From NCBI RefSeq assembly GCF_004564275.1, contig NZ_SPDV01000004.1, forward strand, positions 25,195-89,194: a DNA stretch of 64,000 bases. The letters are read 5' to 3'. Source of the DNA: Sphingomonas parva (ex Maeng et al. 2020). Its GTDB lineage: Bacteria; Pseudomonadota; Alphaproteobacteria; Sphingomonadales; Sphingomonadaceae. The translations under genes and the position numbers were made by a program. This document shows, in pieces, positions 43,585 to 54,301 of this stretch; position 1 is the first letter of the stretch, and the number at the start of each line of letters is the position of its first letter. A model generated the notes under the pieces. That model was not told the DNA's origin and ran no database searches. It saw only the letters and a list, made by a program, of their open reading frames with translations.

Positions 43585-45102
43585 CTATAACGACAACAGT
43601 TTCAGCGGGTTCTCGATCAGCTTCTTCATGTCCTGGAGGAAGCTCGCGGCGTCCCAGCCGTCGACCACCCGGTGGTCGCAGCTCAGCGACAGGTTCATCC
43701 GCTTGCGGATCTCGAGCTCGCCGTCGATCACCACCGGCTTCTCCTCCAGCTTGTTGACCGCGATGATCGCGACCTCGGGGCGGTTGATCACCGGCGTCGA
43801 GGTGATGCCGCCCATCGGCCCGAGGCTGGAGATGGTGATCGTCGAGCCGGAGAGCTCGTCGCGGCTCGCCTTGCCGGTCCGCGCCGCCTCGGCGAGGCGG
43901 ACGATCTCGCCGGCGAGGTCCCAGACGCTCTTGGTCTCGGCGTTGCGCAGCACCGGCACCATCAGGCCGTTCGGTGTCTGGGTCGCCATGCCCATATGCA
44001 CCGCGCCGGAGCGATAGACGACGTTCTCGTCATCGTCGTAGCGCGCGTTGATCTGCGGGTAATCGCCGAGCGTCCGCGCCATCGCGACGATCAGGAACGG
44101 AAGCATGGTGAGCTTCGGGTTCGAGCCCCGGTCGGCGTTCATCATCGCGCGGGTCTGCTCGAGCGCGGTGACGTCGAACTCCTCGACCAGAGTGAAATGC
44201 GGGATGCGGCGTTTCGCCTCAGCCATGTTCTCGGCGATCTTGCGGCGCAGCCCGACGACGCGGACGATCTCGTCCTGGCGGCGCGGGCCGCTGGTCCGCG
44301 ACACCGAGCCGCCGTTGTAGAGCAGATAGGCGTCGAGATCGGCGTGGCGGATGCGGTCGGCGACCGTCCTGACCTCGGCGAGATCGATGCCGAGGTCGCG
44401 GGCGCGCTGGCGCACCGCGGGGGAGGCGAGGACGTGCGACCGCGCCGCCGGCGCGTGCGCGTCGCTTGCATCCGCGGCGGGCGGAACCTCGCCGGACGCG
44501 ACCGTCGCGACATCCGGGCGGCCCGACGGCGGCGTCGCCCGACGCTCGTCGCTCTCCCGGCGATTGGGTTCGAACCGCTCGGTATCGCGGCGATCCTCGG
44601 TCTGCCGGCGCTCGTCGCCGCTGCGGCCCTCGGCGCGCGGCTCGGCCGGCACGCGGGCCTCGGCGCGGCGGTCGTCCTCGCCTTCGCGGCGGTTCGGCTC
44701 GAACCGCTCCGTCTCGCGGCGGTCGCCCTGACGGCGGTCGGCACCGCCCTCCTCCGCCGTGCTCGGCACCGCCGCCTGCTGCGCCGGCGTCGGATCGACC
44801 AGGCCGTCGGCGAGCGCGACATTGTCGGTCCGGCCGCCGCTGTCGGCCGCTTCGCCGTCCGCTTCGGTCTCGAAGACGACCAGCACCGAGCCGATCGGGA
44901 TCTGGTCGCCGACCTCGCCCGCGACCTCGAGGACCCGGCCGGCGACCGGCGATTCCATCTCCACCGTCGCCTTGTCGGTCATCATGTCGGCGATCTGCTG
45001 GTCTTCCTTGACCATGTCGCCGACCTTGACGTGCCAGGCAACGATCTCGGCCTCGGCGATGCCCTCACCGATGTCGGGCAGCTTGAATTCGTAGCGCGCC
45101 AT
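43585..45102 (-). CDS. bkdB: Dihydrolipoamide acyltransferase (E2) of branched-chain 2-oxoacid dehydrogenase
   Basis: A 505-residue E2. The lipoyl domain has Lys44 in MMTDKATVEMESP, the E3/E1-binding domain is at about 229-270 (VLASPAVRQRARDLGIDLAEV), and the catalytic domain ends CDHRVVDGWDAASFL with the active His and Asp. One lipoyl domain and sequence style fit branched-chain or broad 2-oxoacid E2 proteins. The linker (about 120-190) is unusual. Instead of Ala/Pro it holds two copies of a charged unit containing TERFEPNRRE, so a duplication has occurred. It lies 6 bases after E1-beta. Confidence 0.92.
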   Translation of the reverse strand: MARYEFKLPDIGEGIAEAEIVAWHVKVGDMVKEDQQIADMMTDKATVEMESPVAGRVLEVAGEVGDQIPIGSVLVVFETEADGEAADSGGRTDNVALADGLVDPTPAQQAAVPSTAEEGGADRRQGDRRETERFEPNRREGEDDRRAEARVPAEPRAEGRSGDERRQTEDRRDTERFEPNRRESDERRATPPSGRPDVATVASGEVPPAADASDAHAPAARSHVLASPAVRQRARDLGIDLAEVRTVADRIRHADLDAYLLYNGGSVSRTSGPRRQDEIVRVVGLRRKIAENMAEAKRRIPHFTLVEEFDVTALEQTRAMMNADRGSNPKLTMLPFLIVAMARTLGDYPQINARYDDDENVVYRSGAVHMGMATQTPNGLMVPVLRNAETKSVWDLAGEIVRLAEAARTGKASRDELSGSTITISSLGPMGGITSTPVINRPEVAIIAVNKLEEKPVVIDGELEIRKRMNLSLSCDHRVVDGWDAASFLQDMKKLIENPLKLLSL

Positions 45103-45108
45103 GACCGA

Positions 45109-47826
<2,718 letters not shown>

Positions 47827-47913
47827 TGTCCTTCTCCTCCCGGAGGGCCGGTCCGGGCGCGGACGTCTCGGCGTCCCTGCCGCCCGGACGGGCGCTGATT
47901 GTCCGGCCGGCGC

Positions 47914-48261
47914 TCAGCGCAGGCTGTCGATTTCCTGGGCCAGGGTCCGGTTCGGGCTGGCCACGTAGCTGTCGACCTCGATCATTCGGCGGTCGATGTC
48001 CCGCATCGACTCCCTCAGGTCCCGCGCCGACAGCGCCGAGCGCGGCCGGCCGGCATCATCGGCGAGGCTCGCCGCCCCCTTCTTGGCAAAGACGGCCGCG
48101 GCGCCGTAGGCGATCAGCGTCCAGGGGAAGGCGCCGAACAAGGTGATGAGGACGAGTCCGACGCGGATCAGGGTCGCATCCCAGCCGGTCATGCGCGCCA
48201 GGCCGGCACAGACACCCAGCAATTTGCCGTTGCGACGGTCGAGACGGAATGTGCGGGTCAC
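47914..48261 (-). CDS. pspC: Phage shock protein C
   Basis: A 115-residue PspC-domain membrane protein: RTFRLDRRNGKLLGVCAGLARMTG, then RVGLVLITLFGAFPWTLIAYGAAAVF as the hydrophobic part. The C-terminal region (RDLRESMRDIDRRMIEVDSYV) is a likely helix. PspC with PspB senses envelope or proton-motive stress and recruits PspA. GTG start, overlapping the pspB stop as GTGA, with AGGAGGA just upstream. Confidence 0.88.
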   Translation of the reverse strand: MTRTFRLDRRNGKLLGVCAGLARMTGWDATLIRVGLVLITLFGAFPWTLIAYGAAAVFAKKGAASLADDAGRPRSALSARDLRESMRDIDRRMIEVDSYVASPNRTLAQEIDSLR

Positions 48262-48539
48262 TTGATCCTCCTGAGGTTTTCGTTGTCGCTGCGGTCTTCG
48301 AGACCGGTCGAAAGGGGGTCGGCGGCCAGGGCGCGCCAGTTCGGGGCATCGGCGGCAAGGATCCGCTCGACGGTGTTGAGCCGGTCCTCGACGCGGCGGG
48401 ACAGATCGTAGAGATCCTCGATCAGCCTCTCGTCGTCGCCGGTCAGCGTCGCGGCCGTCTTCCAGCGCGTGATGTAGTGGAGAATGAGCCACGGCAGGCC
48501 GATGAAGATCGCCGGGATGATGATGATCTCCGAGCCCAT
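48258..48539 (-). CDS. pspB: Phage shock protein B
   Basis: A 93-residue protein with one N-terminal helix (IIIIPAIFIGLPWLILHYI) followed by TRWKTAATLTGDDERLIEDLYDLSRRVEDRLNTVERIL, the PspB cytoplasmic coiled coil (described here in parts), and a C-terminal LAADAPNW. It works with PspC in the stress-sensing complex. It begins 1 base after pspA. Confidence 0.88.
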   Translation of the reverse strand: MGSEIIIIPAIFIGLPWLILHYITRWKTAATLTGDDERLIEDLYDLSRRVEDRLNTVERILAADAPNWRALAADPLSTGLEDRSDNENLRRIK

Positions 48540-48540
48540 C

Positions 48541-49209
48541 TCAGGCCTCCCGGCCCGCGAGGCGCGCCTTCAGGGCTTCGAGCTCGGCCGCGACCCGCTC
48601 CTCGTTGCGCAGCTCGGCGATCTCGTCGTCGAGCGTCTTCGGGGCACCGAGCGCGAGCGCATCGGCACGGCCCTCGGCGAGATCGGCGCGGCGCTCGAGC
48701 AGGTCGAAGCGCGAGAAGGCCTCGTCCACCTTGGAGCCGGCGTACATCTCCCGCATCCGGGCGCGGTTGTGCGCGCTCTCGAGCCGGGCCTGGATGGCGC
48801 TCTGCCGGGTCCGGGCATCGCGCAGCTTGCCCTGCAGCTTGGCGACGTCGGCTTCCGAGGCGCGGAGCGCATCGTCCAGCATCGCGATCTCGCCGGCGAG
48901 GCTGTCGGCCAGCTCGGCCGCCTTCTGCCGCTCGTTCAGCGCGCCCTTGGCGAGATCCTCGCGCCCCTTGGAGAGGGCCAGCTCGGCCTTCTCGGTCCAG
49001 CTGTCCTGGAGCTGGGAAAGGCGCGCGACCTGGCGGCGCATCTCCTTCTGGTCGGCGATGGTCCGCGCGGCGGAGGCGCGGACCTCGACGAGGGTCTCCT
49101 CCATCTCCATGATGATCATCCGGATCATCTTGCCGGGGTCCTCCGCTCTATCGAGCAGGTCGGAGACATTGGCGGCGACGATGTCGCGGGTGCGGGTGAA
49201 GATGCTCAT
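48541..49209 (-). CDS. pspA: Phage shock protein A
   Basis: A 222-residue coiled-coil ESCRT-III-like membrane-stress protein. N-terminus SIFTRTRDIVAANVSDLLD then DPGKMIRMIIMEMEETL, as in PspA, followed by long heptad-rich helices to the end. It binds stressed membranes and inhibits PspF. The frame is open 44 codons further to an ATG at 49341, overlapping the preceding small gene. The MSIF start is preferred because it matches the family. No pspF is adjacent. Confidence 0.94.
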   Translation of the reverse strand: MSIFTRTRDIVAANVSDLLDRAEDPGKMIRMIIMEMEETLVEVRASAARTIADQKEMRRQVARLSQLQDSWTEKAELALSKGREDLAKGALNERQKAAELADSLAGEIAMLDDALRASEADVAKLQGKLRDARTRQSAIQARLESAHNRARMREMYAGSKVDEAFSRFDLLERRADLAEGRADALALGAPKTLDDEIAELRNEERVAAELEALKARLAGREA

Positions 49210-49333
49210 CGGCACGAACTCGGTGAAGGTGCGCCGCGACGGCTCGGGGCGCCGGGGCGGCTGCGGGGCATGGGGGCGGCACGGCCGCGGCGGCGGCATC
49301 CGCACGAGCTCGTCGCGGCCGACATGGATCGCC

Positions 49334-49489
49334 TCAGGCATGGAGCGAAACCTCGGCCTGCGCGATCTGGGCCGGCGAGAGCTCGGCGAGCTGGGCGGGG
49401 GCGGCCGAAGCGACCACCGTCGTGGCGGTGAGAAGGAGGGCGGCGACCGCCGCAATGGCGCGTTCCCGAAGGGTGTCGAAGTTGAACAT
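49334..49489 (-). CDS. Small exported peptide ahead of pspA
   Basis: A 51-residue product too short for usual gene cut-offs: MFNFDTLRERAIAAVAALLLT with a hydrophobic signal-like core and an ASAAPA cleavage-like site, leaving a short mature part (QLAELSPAQIAQAEVSLHA). GGGAGA lies before the ATG, and a sigma-54-like promoter lies 55 bases upstream, so it would be the first gene of the psp operon. No family recognised. Confidence 0.6.
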   Translation of the reverse strand: MFNFDTLRERAIAAVAALLLTATTVVASAAPAQLAELSPAQIAQAEVSLHA

Positions 49490-49543
49490 GGCGTGTCTCC
49501 CTGGTCTGTCCGGTCCGCTGTGTCTGCGGCTTGCACGACAGAT

Positions 49544-49559
49544 TACAAAGGCTGTGCCA
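49544..49559 (-). promoter_or_regulatory. Candidate sigma-54 (RpoN) promoter of the psp operon
   Basis: On the minus strand TGGCACAGCCTTTGTA matches the -24/-12 pattern TGGCAC-N5-TTGCA with one change (T for C at -12). psp operons are classic RpoN/PspF targets. It lies 55 bases before the small exported ORF and about 335 before pspA. Confidence 0.7.
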
Positions 49560-49679
49560 AGTCTCGGGAATGGCGGATTTCCGGCAAAAACGCGGCATCG
49601 CGGCCGCTTTGCGCAGCGGCTGCGGCGCCGACCTTTGGGATTTTACGCCAAGTTTCGGGAAGCGTGCGGCGGCCGCCGG

Positions 49680-49943
49680 TCAGCCGAAGGTGCGCGCCCG
49701 GGCGACCACCCGGCGGAGGCTCGCGCGGCGGTGGCGCGGGCCGCGGGTCGCGTCGAGCAGCTTGCCGCCGGCCATGAACACCGAGCCGGTGCAGGCGGCG
49801 AACAGCATCTTGCCGCTTATGCCCGGATATTGGTGCAGATAGACGAGCCCCCGCGTCACCGCGCCGACGGCGATGGCGTAGATGATCGCGAAGGCTTCGA
49901 TACGGGTCTTGATGACGAACAACCGGGTAAGCTTTCTAAACAT
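49680..49943 (-). CDS. Hypothetical small membrane protein
   Basis: An 87-residue protein with an N-terminal RLFVIKTRIEAFAIIYAIAVGAVTRG region, a second weak hydrophobic stretch (GKMLFAACTGSVFMAGGKLLD) and a basic tail. I recall similar unassigned proteins near this position in sphingomonads but know no function. It lies between xth and the psp promoter region. Confidence 0.6.
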   Translation of the reverse strand: MFRKLTRLFVIKTRIEAFAIIYAIAVGAVTRGLVYLHQYPGISGKMLFAACTGSVFMAGGKLLDATRGPRHRRASLRRVVARARTFG

Positions 49944-50049
49944 GCCGTTAACCGAGCAAGAGCCGGGCCAACCGCGGATTTCCGGGGCGGCCGAGGGTTA
50001 ACGGCAGCGAGAGTGTAAACCTTTTCGACACGACCGCTCGCCCGCGTCC

Positions 50050-50823
50050 CTAGACGTCGATCTCCACCCAGGTCGGCGCGTGGTCGCTGGCGCCTTGCTT
50101 GCCGCGGGTGTCGCGGTCGACACCGGCCGCGCGCAGCAACGGGGCGGCGGCATGGTTGAGAAGCAGGTGGTCGATCCGGATGCCGGCGTTGCGGCCCCAG
50201 GCGTTCCGCCAATAATCCCAGAAGGTGTAGATCGTCTCGTCCGGCTGGAGGCTTCGGATCGCATCGGTCCAGCCCTGGTCGAGCAGGCGGAAGAAGGCGG
50301 CGCGCGACTCCGGCTGCATCAGCGCGTCGTCGGCCCAGCGCTCGGGCTTGTAGACGTCCCGGTCGGTCGGGATGACATTGTAGTCGCCGGCCAGCACGAC
50401 CGGAGAGTCGAGCCCGACCAGGCCGGCGGCATGGGCGTGCAGCCGCTCCATCCAGGCCAGCTTGTAGTCGAACTTGGGGCCGGGCTGAGGATTGCCGTTC
50501 GGCAAGTACAGGCAACCCACCAGCACGCCGCGCACCGCCGCCTCGATGTAGCGCGACTGGCCGTCCTCCGGATCGCCGGCCAGGCCGCGGCACGTCTCGA
50601 TCGGCTCGCAGCCCCGCGCCAGCAGGGCGACGCCGTTCCAGCGCGCCTGCCCGTGCCAGAGCGCGCCATAGCCTGCTTTCTCAATGGCTTTGATCGGGAA
50701 CTTCTCGTCCGGTGCCTTCAGTTCCTGAAGACAGGCGACGTCGGGCTGCGTCTCCTCGAGCCATTCGAGGATCAACGGAAGCCGGCCATTCACCCCGTTG
50801 ACGTTGAACGTGGCGATCCTCAT
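50050..50823 (-). CDS. xthA: Exodeoxyribonuclease III
   Basis: A 257-residue AP endonuclease/3' exonuclease of base excision repair. Active-site motifs: RIATFNVNGVNGRLP (Asn), CLQELKAPDEKFP (catalytic Glu), LAGDYNVIPTDRDVY (Asp and Asn), GWTDAIR and SDHAPTWVEI (His). Length is normal for the family. Confidence 0.96.
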   Translation of the reverse strand: MRIATFNVNGVNGRLPLILEWLEETQPDVACLQELKAPDEKFPIKAIEKAGYGALWHGQARWNGVALLARGCEPIETCRGLAGDPEDGQSRYIEAAVRGVLVGCLYLPNGNPQPGPKFDYKLAWMERLHAHAAGLVGLDSPVVLAGDYNVIPTDRDVYKPERWADDALMQPESRAAFFRLLDQGWTDAIRSLQPDETIYTFWDYWRNAWGRNAGIRIDHLLLNHAAAPLLRAAGVDRDTRGKQGASDHAPTWVEIDV

Positions 50824-50952
50824 CGCGTCCGAATCCGTACGCCGTGTGATCGAAATCGGACATTTTCCCGCGCGGCGGCGTCGATTACACGTGTTTTCTC
50901 TCGGGGCGCAGCTGGCATCCTATTTGCTTCTCTTGCTCGCATGGAAGCGACA

Positions 50953-51834
50953 ATGTTCGAGGCCGGGTCCCGATCCGCGCCCCCTGCTCCGCCCTTCTTC
51001 GTCATGGAAGCCCATGGCGAAGGTGTCCGCCTGCCGCTCAGCAGCGGCACGGTCGTCCTCTCCCGCCTTGGCGCCGGACGAAGCCGCCTGCGGGCGCTCG
51101 CGCCGTCGGTCAAATACGTGCTCGAGGGCGAGGAGGTCTATGAGATCGAGGGCCGCACCCGCCGCCTCGGCGCCGGCGAGTTCATGCTGGTCGAAGCCGG
51201 CGTCGAGTTCGAGGCGCGCACCAACGGGCCGCAGCGCACCACCGGCCTGTGCATCTATCTCTCGACCGACGGCGATGCCGCGGTCGCCGGCGATCCCGCG
51301 CTCGGGCTCGGCCGTGCCCTGTCGGGGAGCCGGATCGATCCGCTCGCCGCGACGCTCGGCAATTACGCCCGGCTGCTGGCGGACCGGCCGGCCGCCGGCC
51401 CGGCGCTCGCCCGGCGGATCGTCCACGAGGCGACGATCGGCGCGGAAGATTATCTCGCCGCTTTCGCCAACCGGCTCGAGCGCCTCGCCTGCCTCAAGCA
51501 ATCGACCCGCATCGAGACGCTGCAGCGGGTCGAGCGGGCGCGCTGCTTCCTCCACGATCATGCCGCGCGGCCGGTGACGCTCGAGGAGGTCGCCACCCAC
51601 GCGGCTCTGTCGCGCTTTCACCTCACCCGCAGCTTCTCCGAAGTCTTCGGCCTGCCGCCGCTCGCCTATCACCGGCGCCTGCGCCTCGAGGCGGCGGCCC
51701 GGCTGCTCAAGAGCCATGCCGCCAGCGCCACCGACATCGCCGCCCAGCTCGGCTACGCCAGCCTCAGCGCCTTCACCCGCGCCTTCCGCGGCACTTTCGG
51801 CGTGCCACCTAGCCGAGTCGGCGAGCTGGCGTAG
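50953..51834 (+). CDS. AraC family transcriptional regulator
   Basis: A 293-residue regulator with an N-terminal cupin-like ligand domain (RRLGAGEFMLVEAGVEFEA) and a C-terminal double helix-turn-helix (LEEVATHAALSRFHLTRSF, then ATDIAAQLGYASLSAFTRAF) ending PSRVGELA. GGAAG precedes the ATG at 50953. An ATG four codons upstream is possible. Effector and targets are unknown. It is divergent from xthA. Confidence 0.88.
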   Translation: MFEAGSRSAPPAPPFFVMEAHGEGVRLPLSSGTVVLSRLGAGRSRLRALAPSVKYVLEGEEVYEIEGRTRRLGAGEFMLVEAGVEFEARTNGPQRTTGLCIYLSTDGDAAVAGDPALGLGRALSGSRIDPLAATLGNYARLLADRPAAGPALARRIVHEATIGAEDYLAAFANRLERLACLKQSTRIETLQRVERARCFLHDHAARPVTLEEVATHAALSRFHLTRSFSEVFGLPPLAYHRRLRLEAAARLLKSHAASATDIAAQLGYASLSAFTRAFRGTFGVPPSRVGELA

Positions 51835-51854
51835 CGGCGCCGCGAGCCCGACCA

Positions 51855-52018
51855 TCCTCCCCTGGCAGGGATGGTGTCAGGCGCAGCCTGACGGAGGGGG
51901 AACAGCGTCTGCAGACACGCGGCGCCCCGTCGAGGCGCTGACACCCCTCCACCGTGCTTCGCGCACCGGCTGCCGCGCAGCCGGGTTCCGCCTTCCGGCA
52001 TGCCTTCCAGGCATGCCG
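51855..52018. repeat. Composite palindromic intergenic repeat
   Basis: The gap between the AraC gene and the acylase gene is filled by a mosaic of palindromes. They include CCTCCCC-type arms, GTCAGGC/GCCTGAC around 51872-51888, and CGGCATGCC/GGCATGCCG with loop TTCCA (51996-52018), the same loop as the DUF559-flanking repeat. The style matches dispersed alphaproteobacterial intergenic repeats. Confidence 0.6.
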
Positions 52019-52060
52019 CGGCTACACTCCCCTCCCTTCAGGGGCGGATTCCCACGAACC

Positions 52061-54253
52061 CTACTCCCCCGGCCGAGAGCGGCGCTTCGCATGGGCAAGC
52101 ACGTCCTCGGGATAGAAATAGACGTCGCGCAGGGCGCCGTCGGCGTAAAGCTGGGCCTGGTCGTTGAAGTGCGACGACGCCGGGTCGCCGCTCTCGCCGC
52201 CGGCGCTGACCGCCCTGGCGCGCACCCTGTCGCCGAACTCGACGACCGCGACGAAGCTGTTGCCGCTCGTCCCGTACCAGCGTTTCGTCCCGGGATAGGG
52301 CCGCGCGCCGAACGAGGCGAGCGATCCCCAGATCGCCGAGGGGAACGGAACGGCGATGCTCGGCCCCGCGTCGGAGAAAGGCTGGACGATGTCCCCGGTA
52401 AGCCGCTGGAAGCGGTTGATCTCGCCCCAGGGCGTGCGCCAGCTTCCGAACTCGCGCTCGAGACGGGCGACGGCATCGGCCAGCGCCGCCAGCTTCTGCG
52501 CATCGTCCGTCTCTGCGAGGAGAGTCTCGACCAACTGGTTGCGCCGCGCCCGCGCCTCGGGCGTCAGATCCTGCATCAGCCGGTCCGCCCAGAAGACGGC
52601 GAGCGAATTGGGCACCGAGTCCTTGCTCCAGCGGAAATCCCAGGCGCGCAGCAGCGCCACCGGCTGCCCCAGCCGCGCCTTCAGCGGCGCGCCGGCGGGC
52701 AGCCGGTCCCAGGCGGCGACGAGCGGCGGGACCAAGGCCGCGAATCCCGGCTGCCAGCTGTCGTAGGCGGCGTCGCGCAGCGTCTCGAGCGTGAAGTCGC
52801 TGCGCGCGCCGAGCACCCGCATCGCGTGCAGCCCGCGTGGATTCTCGCCGAACGTGTCCATGTAGCGGGGGAACGCCTCCGGCCGCGGGCTCTGCGCGCC
52901 GGCCATCGAATAGGGCCAGTTGTTGGTGTTCTGCAGCCAGCCGTTCGCGGGATTGAGCGCGTGCGGCGCCTCCTCGATCCGGTGCAGGCCGCGCCAGTCG
53001 GTCGCCGGATCCGCGCCGTCCACCGGCCTCGAATAGTCGAAGCGGACGTCGCGCACCGGGATGAACTGCGGGTGGAGATAGGCGATGTTGCCCTTGGCAT
53101 CGGCGAACAGCGTGTTGTTGGACGAATTCGCCTTCAGCGCCGCGACCTCGAGGAAGCTGCGATAGTCGGTCGCCTTGGTGCGCAGCCAGGATTGCTGCAG
53201 CGCCTCGACCGGCTTGTGCATCATCGCGAAGGCGACCCATTTGCCGCCCTCGGCGCGGACGATCGGCCCGTGATGGGTGCGATAGGTCTCGAACGTGCGG
53301 CTCTTCATCGTCCCGTCGGCGGCGCGGAAATGCAGGGTGACCGGGGCGGTCCGCACCGGCCTCCGCTCCTTGCCGTATCGGTAGAAGAGGCCGTCGCCGC
53401 GGCGCTCCACCGTCTCCAAAAACTCGTCGACGACGTCGACGCCGCTCGACGTGTGCATCCATCCGGCCCGTTCGTTGAAGCCCTGGTAGACGAAGAACTG
53501 GCCCCAGGTCGCCGCGCCATAGGCGTTGAGTCCCTCGCGGCTGGTCATCTGCTGCTCGGCGCGGAAGAAGAAGCTGGTGTGCGGGTTGATCAGCAGCAGC
53601 GCCTTGCCGTGGGCGGTCCGCGCCGGCGCGATGGCGAAGCCGTTCGAGCCGCGCGGCTCGAGATCGCGCGAGGCGGCGGCGATCGTCGCCCGGCCGCCGC
53701 CGTAAAAAGCCTCCAGCGCGGCAAGATCGATCCTCTCGATGTCGCCGCCGATGCTGCCCTCGGTGAACGACAGCGCCATCCACGGCTCGAAGCGGGTGAT
53801 CGCCCGCGGCCGCACCTGCGGATGGGTGGCGAGGTAGAAGTTCAGCCCGCCGGCCCAGGCGTCCATCAGCGCTTTCAGCCACGCCGGCGAGGCCGCGTAG
53901 CGCGCCTGGAGGTCGGCCGGGTCCATGTAGAGCCGGGCGCGCAGGTCCTGCCAGATCGCCGTCTCGCCTTCCGCTTCGGCGAGCCGGCCGAGCGACACCA
54001 GGTAATTGGTCTCGATGCGATTGAAGTCGTCTTCCGCCTGGGCGTAGATCATCCCGAACACGGCGTCGGCATCGCGCTCGCCGCTGACATGCGCGATCCC
54101 CCAGTCGTCGCGGACGATCTCGACCCGTGCCGCCTGCGCGCGCCACGCCGCCGCCTCGGAGAAACCGACGGGTGCCGTCGCACAGGCTGAAAGGAGCAGG
54201 AGCGTGGCTCCGGCGGCTAAGCGCCGGCGGGCGCTTTTGGTGGCGAACATCAT
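52061..54253 (-). CDS. Penicillin/acyl-homoserine-lactone acylase family lipoprotein
   Basis: A 730-residue Ntn-hydrolase precursor. It has a lipoprotein signal with lipobox LSAC (Cys24). It is expected to self-cleave before Ser203 in LEPRGSNGFAIAP, giving alpha and beta chains. Further family motifs are RDDWGIAHVSG, NPHTSFFFRAEQQM and HTSSGVDVVDEFLE. Members hydrolyse the acyl-amide bond of beta-lactams, AHL signals or related amides. The substrate cannot be decided. It is 48 bases downstream of the autotransporter on the same strand. Confidence 0.88.
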   Translation of the reverse strand: MMFATKSARRRLAAGATLLLLSACATAPVGFSEAAAWRAQAARVEIVRDDWGIAHVSGERDADAVFGMIYAQAEDDFNRIETNYLVSLGRLAEAEGETAIWQDLRARLYMDPADLQARYAASPAWLKALMDAWAGGLNFYLATHPQVRPRAITRFEPWMALSFTEGSIGGDIERIDLAALEAFYGGGRATIAAASRDLEPRGSNGFAIAPARTAHGKALLLINPHTSFFFRAEQQMTSREGLNAYGAATWGQFFVYQGFNERAGWMHTSSGVDVVDEFLETVERRGDGLFYRYGKERRPVRTAPVTLHFRAADGTMKSRTFETYRTHHGPIVRAEGGKWVAFAMMHKPVEALQQSWLRTKATDYRSFLEVAALKANSSNNTLFADAKGNIAYLHPQFIPVRDVRFDYSRPVDGADPATDWRGLHRIEEAPHALNPANGWLQNTNNWPYSMAGAQSPRPEAFPRYMDTFGENPRGLHAMRVLGARSDFTLETLRDAAYDSWQPGFAALVPPLVAAWDRLPAGAPLKARLGQPVALLRAWDFRWSKDSVPNSLAVFWADRLMQDLTPEARARRNQLVETLLAETDDAQKLAALADAVARLEREFGSWRTPWGEINRFQRLTGDIVQPFSDAGPSIAVPFPSAIWGSLASFGARPYPGTKRWYGTSGNSFVAVVEFGDRVRARAVSAGGESGDPASSHFNDQAQLYADGALRDVYFYPEDVLAHAKRRSRPGE

Positions 54254-54301
54254 GGCACGACGCTTAGAAGCCGTCGCTCGGTGCGCAAAGCCGTTTCCCC
54301 C

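Noticed and set aside
51716..54190. 824-codon plus-strand frame opposite the acylase
   Set aside because: Shadow frame. The acylase has clear lipobox and Ntn-hydrolase motifs on the minus strand.
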